This document shows, piece after piece, positions 63,087 to 64,000 of a stretch of DNA of 64,000 bases. Each line of letters opens with the position of its first letter. Position 1 is the first letter of the stretch. This DNA is from Phaeosaccion multiseriatum (taxonomy: Eukaryota > Ochrophyta, other classes): assembly GCA_965112735.1 (NCBI GenBank), contig OZ218963.1:1054001-1118000 (forward strand), written 5' to 3'. A model generated the notes under the pieces. That model ran no database searches and was not told the DNA's origin. It was given only the letters and a program-made list of their open reading frames with translations. The position numbers and the translations under genes were made by a program.

Positions 63087-63987
63087 CTAGTGATGTCCGC
63101 TCCGGCTTCGCTCTACAGGGGCTTGTGTACCTGGTGCTTCACAAGCTGCTGCTGCTTCAAAAAGCACTGCTGCTCCTGCACTTTCCCCCTCTACAGCAGC
63201 ACCAGCACCAGCAGCAGCAGCAGCTTCAAAAGCACCCGATGATTCTGGCCTTGCCCCTGCCCCTCCCTCCGCCTCTGCCCCTGCGGTTGCTGCTGCCTTG
63301 TGGTCCTCCCCTTCCCCCTGCGCCTGCTTGTGGTCCTCCCCCAGTCCCTGTGCCTGCTTGTGGTCCTCCCCCAGTCCCTGTGCCTGCTTGTGGTCTTCCC
63401 CCAGTCCCTGTGCCTGCTTGTGGTCCTCCCCCAGTCCCTGTGCCTGCCCCTGGGCCTTGCCCTGCCCCTGCTCCTCCCCCTGCCCCTGTCCCTGCCCATA
63501 TGCCTCCTCCTTGCCCTGCTCGACGGCGTAGTTGTGCAGCCTGAGCATGTGCCGCTGCAGCACATTCTTGTAGGCGAAGGTCTTGTCGCACTTGGGGCAC
63601 GCGAAGGGCCGCTTGCCCGAGTGCACCGCCCGCTGGTGCGCGTACATACCCCTCTTGCGCACAAAGTGTCTCATGCAGCCGTCTATGTCACACACAAAGC
63701 CACCCACCGTCTTCTCCCCGCCCTCCTTTATGTGGGTCGTTTTCCGCCGCTTTGCCTTGGGCCCTTGTCGCTGCGCATTCTCCCCCTCTTCCTCTTCATC
63801 CCCACTTCCCTTCAACTCCTCCTCCTCTTCCTCCTCCCCCTTTTCCTCCTCCTCCTCTCCTCCCTCCTCATCTCCCGCGTGGGCGGTGCGCAAGTGCCGG
63901 AGCATGGTCTTGAAGGAGCTGAAGCCGCGAGGGCACTCTTCGCACCGAACGTGGTGCATCTCCTGCCGATGGACCTTGAGAGCGGCC
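63087..63987 (-). CDS. C2H2 zinc-finger protein, C-terminal part
   Basis: The last exon starts at 63987 after an acceptor (CCTCTAG) in phase 2, and the gene continues beyond the right edge. The first residues (ALKVHRQEMHH) look like the end of another finger. Three C2H2 fingers are then visible: CEECPRGFSSFKTMLRHLRT (to AH), CDIDGCMRHFVRKRGMYAHQ (to RAVH) and CPKCDKTFAYKNVLQRHMLR (to LH). An acidic Glu-rich stretch and a basic patch (KAKRRKTTH) separate finger one from two. The C-terminus is Gln/Gly/Ala-rich with a 10-residue repeat. TFIIIA-like finger spacing (C-x4-C in the middle finger) suggests nucleic-acid binding; I cannot name the protein. Nuclear location is likely. Confidence 0.85.
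63299..63448 (-). repeat. In-frame coding minisatellite (GEDHKQAQGL repeats)
   Basis: Five 30-bp units encode GEDHKQAQGL-type repeats in the zinc-finger protein tail. All copies keep frame. Confidence 0.92.
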
Positions 63988-64000
63988 CTAGAGGGAAAGA

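Noticed and set aside
63087-63664. Other-frame Arg/Thr-rich and Pro-rich peptides over the zinc-finger tail
   Set aside because: They are shadows of the repetitive GEDHKQAQGL coding repeat; only the frame with intact C2H2 fingers is supported.

Overview
The window is nuclear DNA of a eukaryote, most likely a photosynthetic stramenopile (ochrophyte alga) or another alga with a secondary red-type plastid. The reasons are: genes split by many short GT-AG introns (mostly 60-330 bases), a GC-rich base composition, and several predicted plastid proteins that start with a signal peptide followed by an ASAF-like junction (SSAF/TASP at 61389, NAF/TAST at 19116). I saw no tRNA, rRNA, CRISPR array or recognisable transposon. 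Species and lineage are inferred, not proven.

Layout, left to right: a partial unknown gene (1-654, minus); a CGL160/AtpI-like plastid ATP synthase assembly factor (814-1975, plus); the beta subunit of adaptor complex AP-3 (2002-6768, minus); a secreted acidic Cys-containing protein (6902-8639, plus); cyclophilin PPIL1 (9241-9967, minus); a selenoprotein S/VIMP homologue with an in-frame TGA (10076-10789, plus); a long-chain acyl-CoA synthetase ending in a peroxisomal SRL tripeptide (11006-13202, minus); an ABCF1-type ATPase (13691-19008, minus); a plastid CPBP/CAAX protease (19116-21302, plus); a calcineurin-A-like phosphatase fused to Zn-binding, ankyrin-like and EF-hand parts (21418-26344, minus); a large DUF7906-type membrane protein (26740-35170, plus); exosome subunit RRP41 (35808-37283, minus); deoxyhypusine synthase (37747-40849, minus); an RCC1-like exon beside a 1.6-kb (TCTG)n array (41329-43111); a 25-exon, 13.8-kb gene for an IQ-motif/leucine-rich-repeat protein of unknown function (44410-58225, plus); a plastid TauE/SafE transporter (58978-61389, minus); an Rpr2/Rpp21 RNase P/MRP subunit (61595-63055, plus); and a partial C2H2 zinc-finger gene (63087-63987, minus, open at the right edge).

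Genes mostly alternate in direction. Divergent pairs are separated by only about 100-400 bases, so bidirectional promoters are likely, and convergent pairs can be as close as 26-31 bases. The genes are a housekeeping mix: membrane traffic, RNA processing, translation factors, plastid biogenesis, lipid activation and ER quality control. They do not form one pathway.

A striking feature is the density of micro- and minisatellites in introns. Many start at the splice donor with a unit that matches the donor consensus, or sit just upstream of the acceptor with the pyrimidine-rich strand in the sense direction. Exon models were built by hand, joining GT-AG (three GC-AG) introns so that reading phase and protein similarity both stay continuous. 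Boundaries may be off by a base or so, and similarity calls rest on remembered family features rather than a search.
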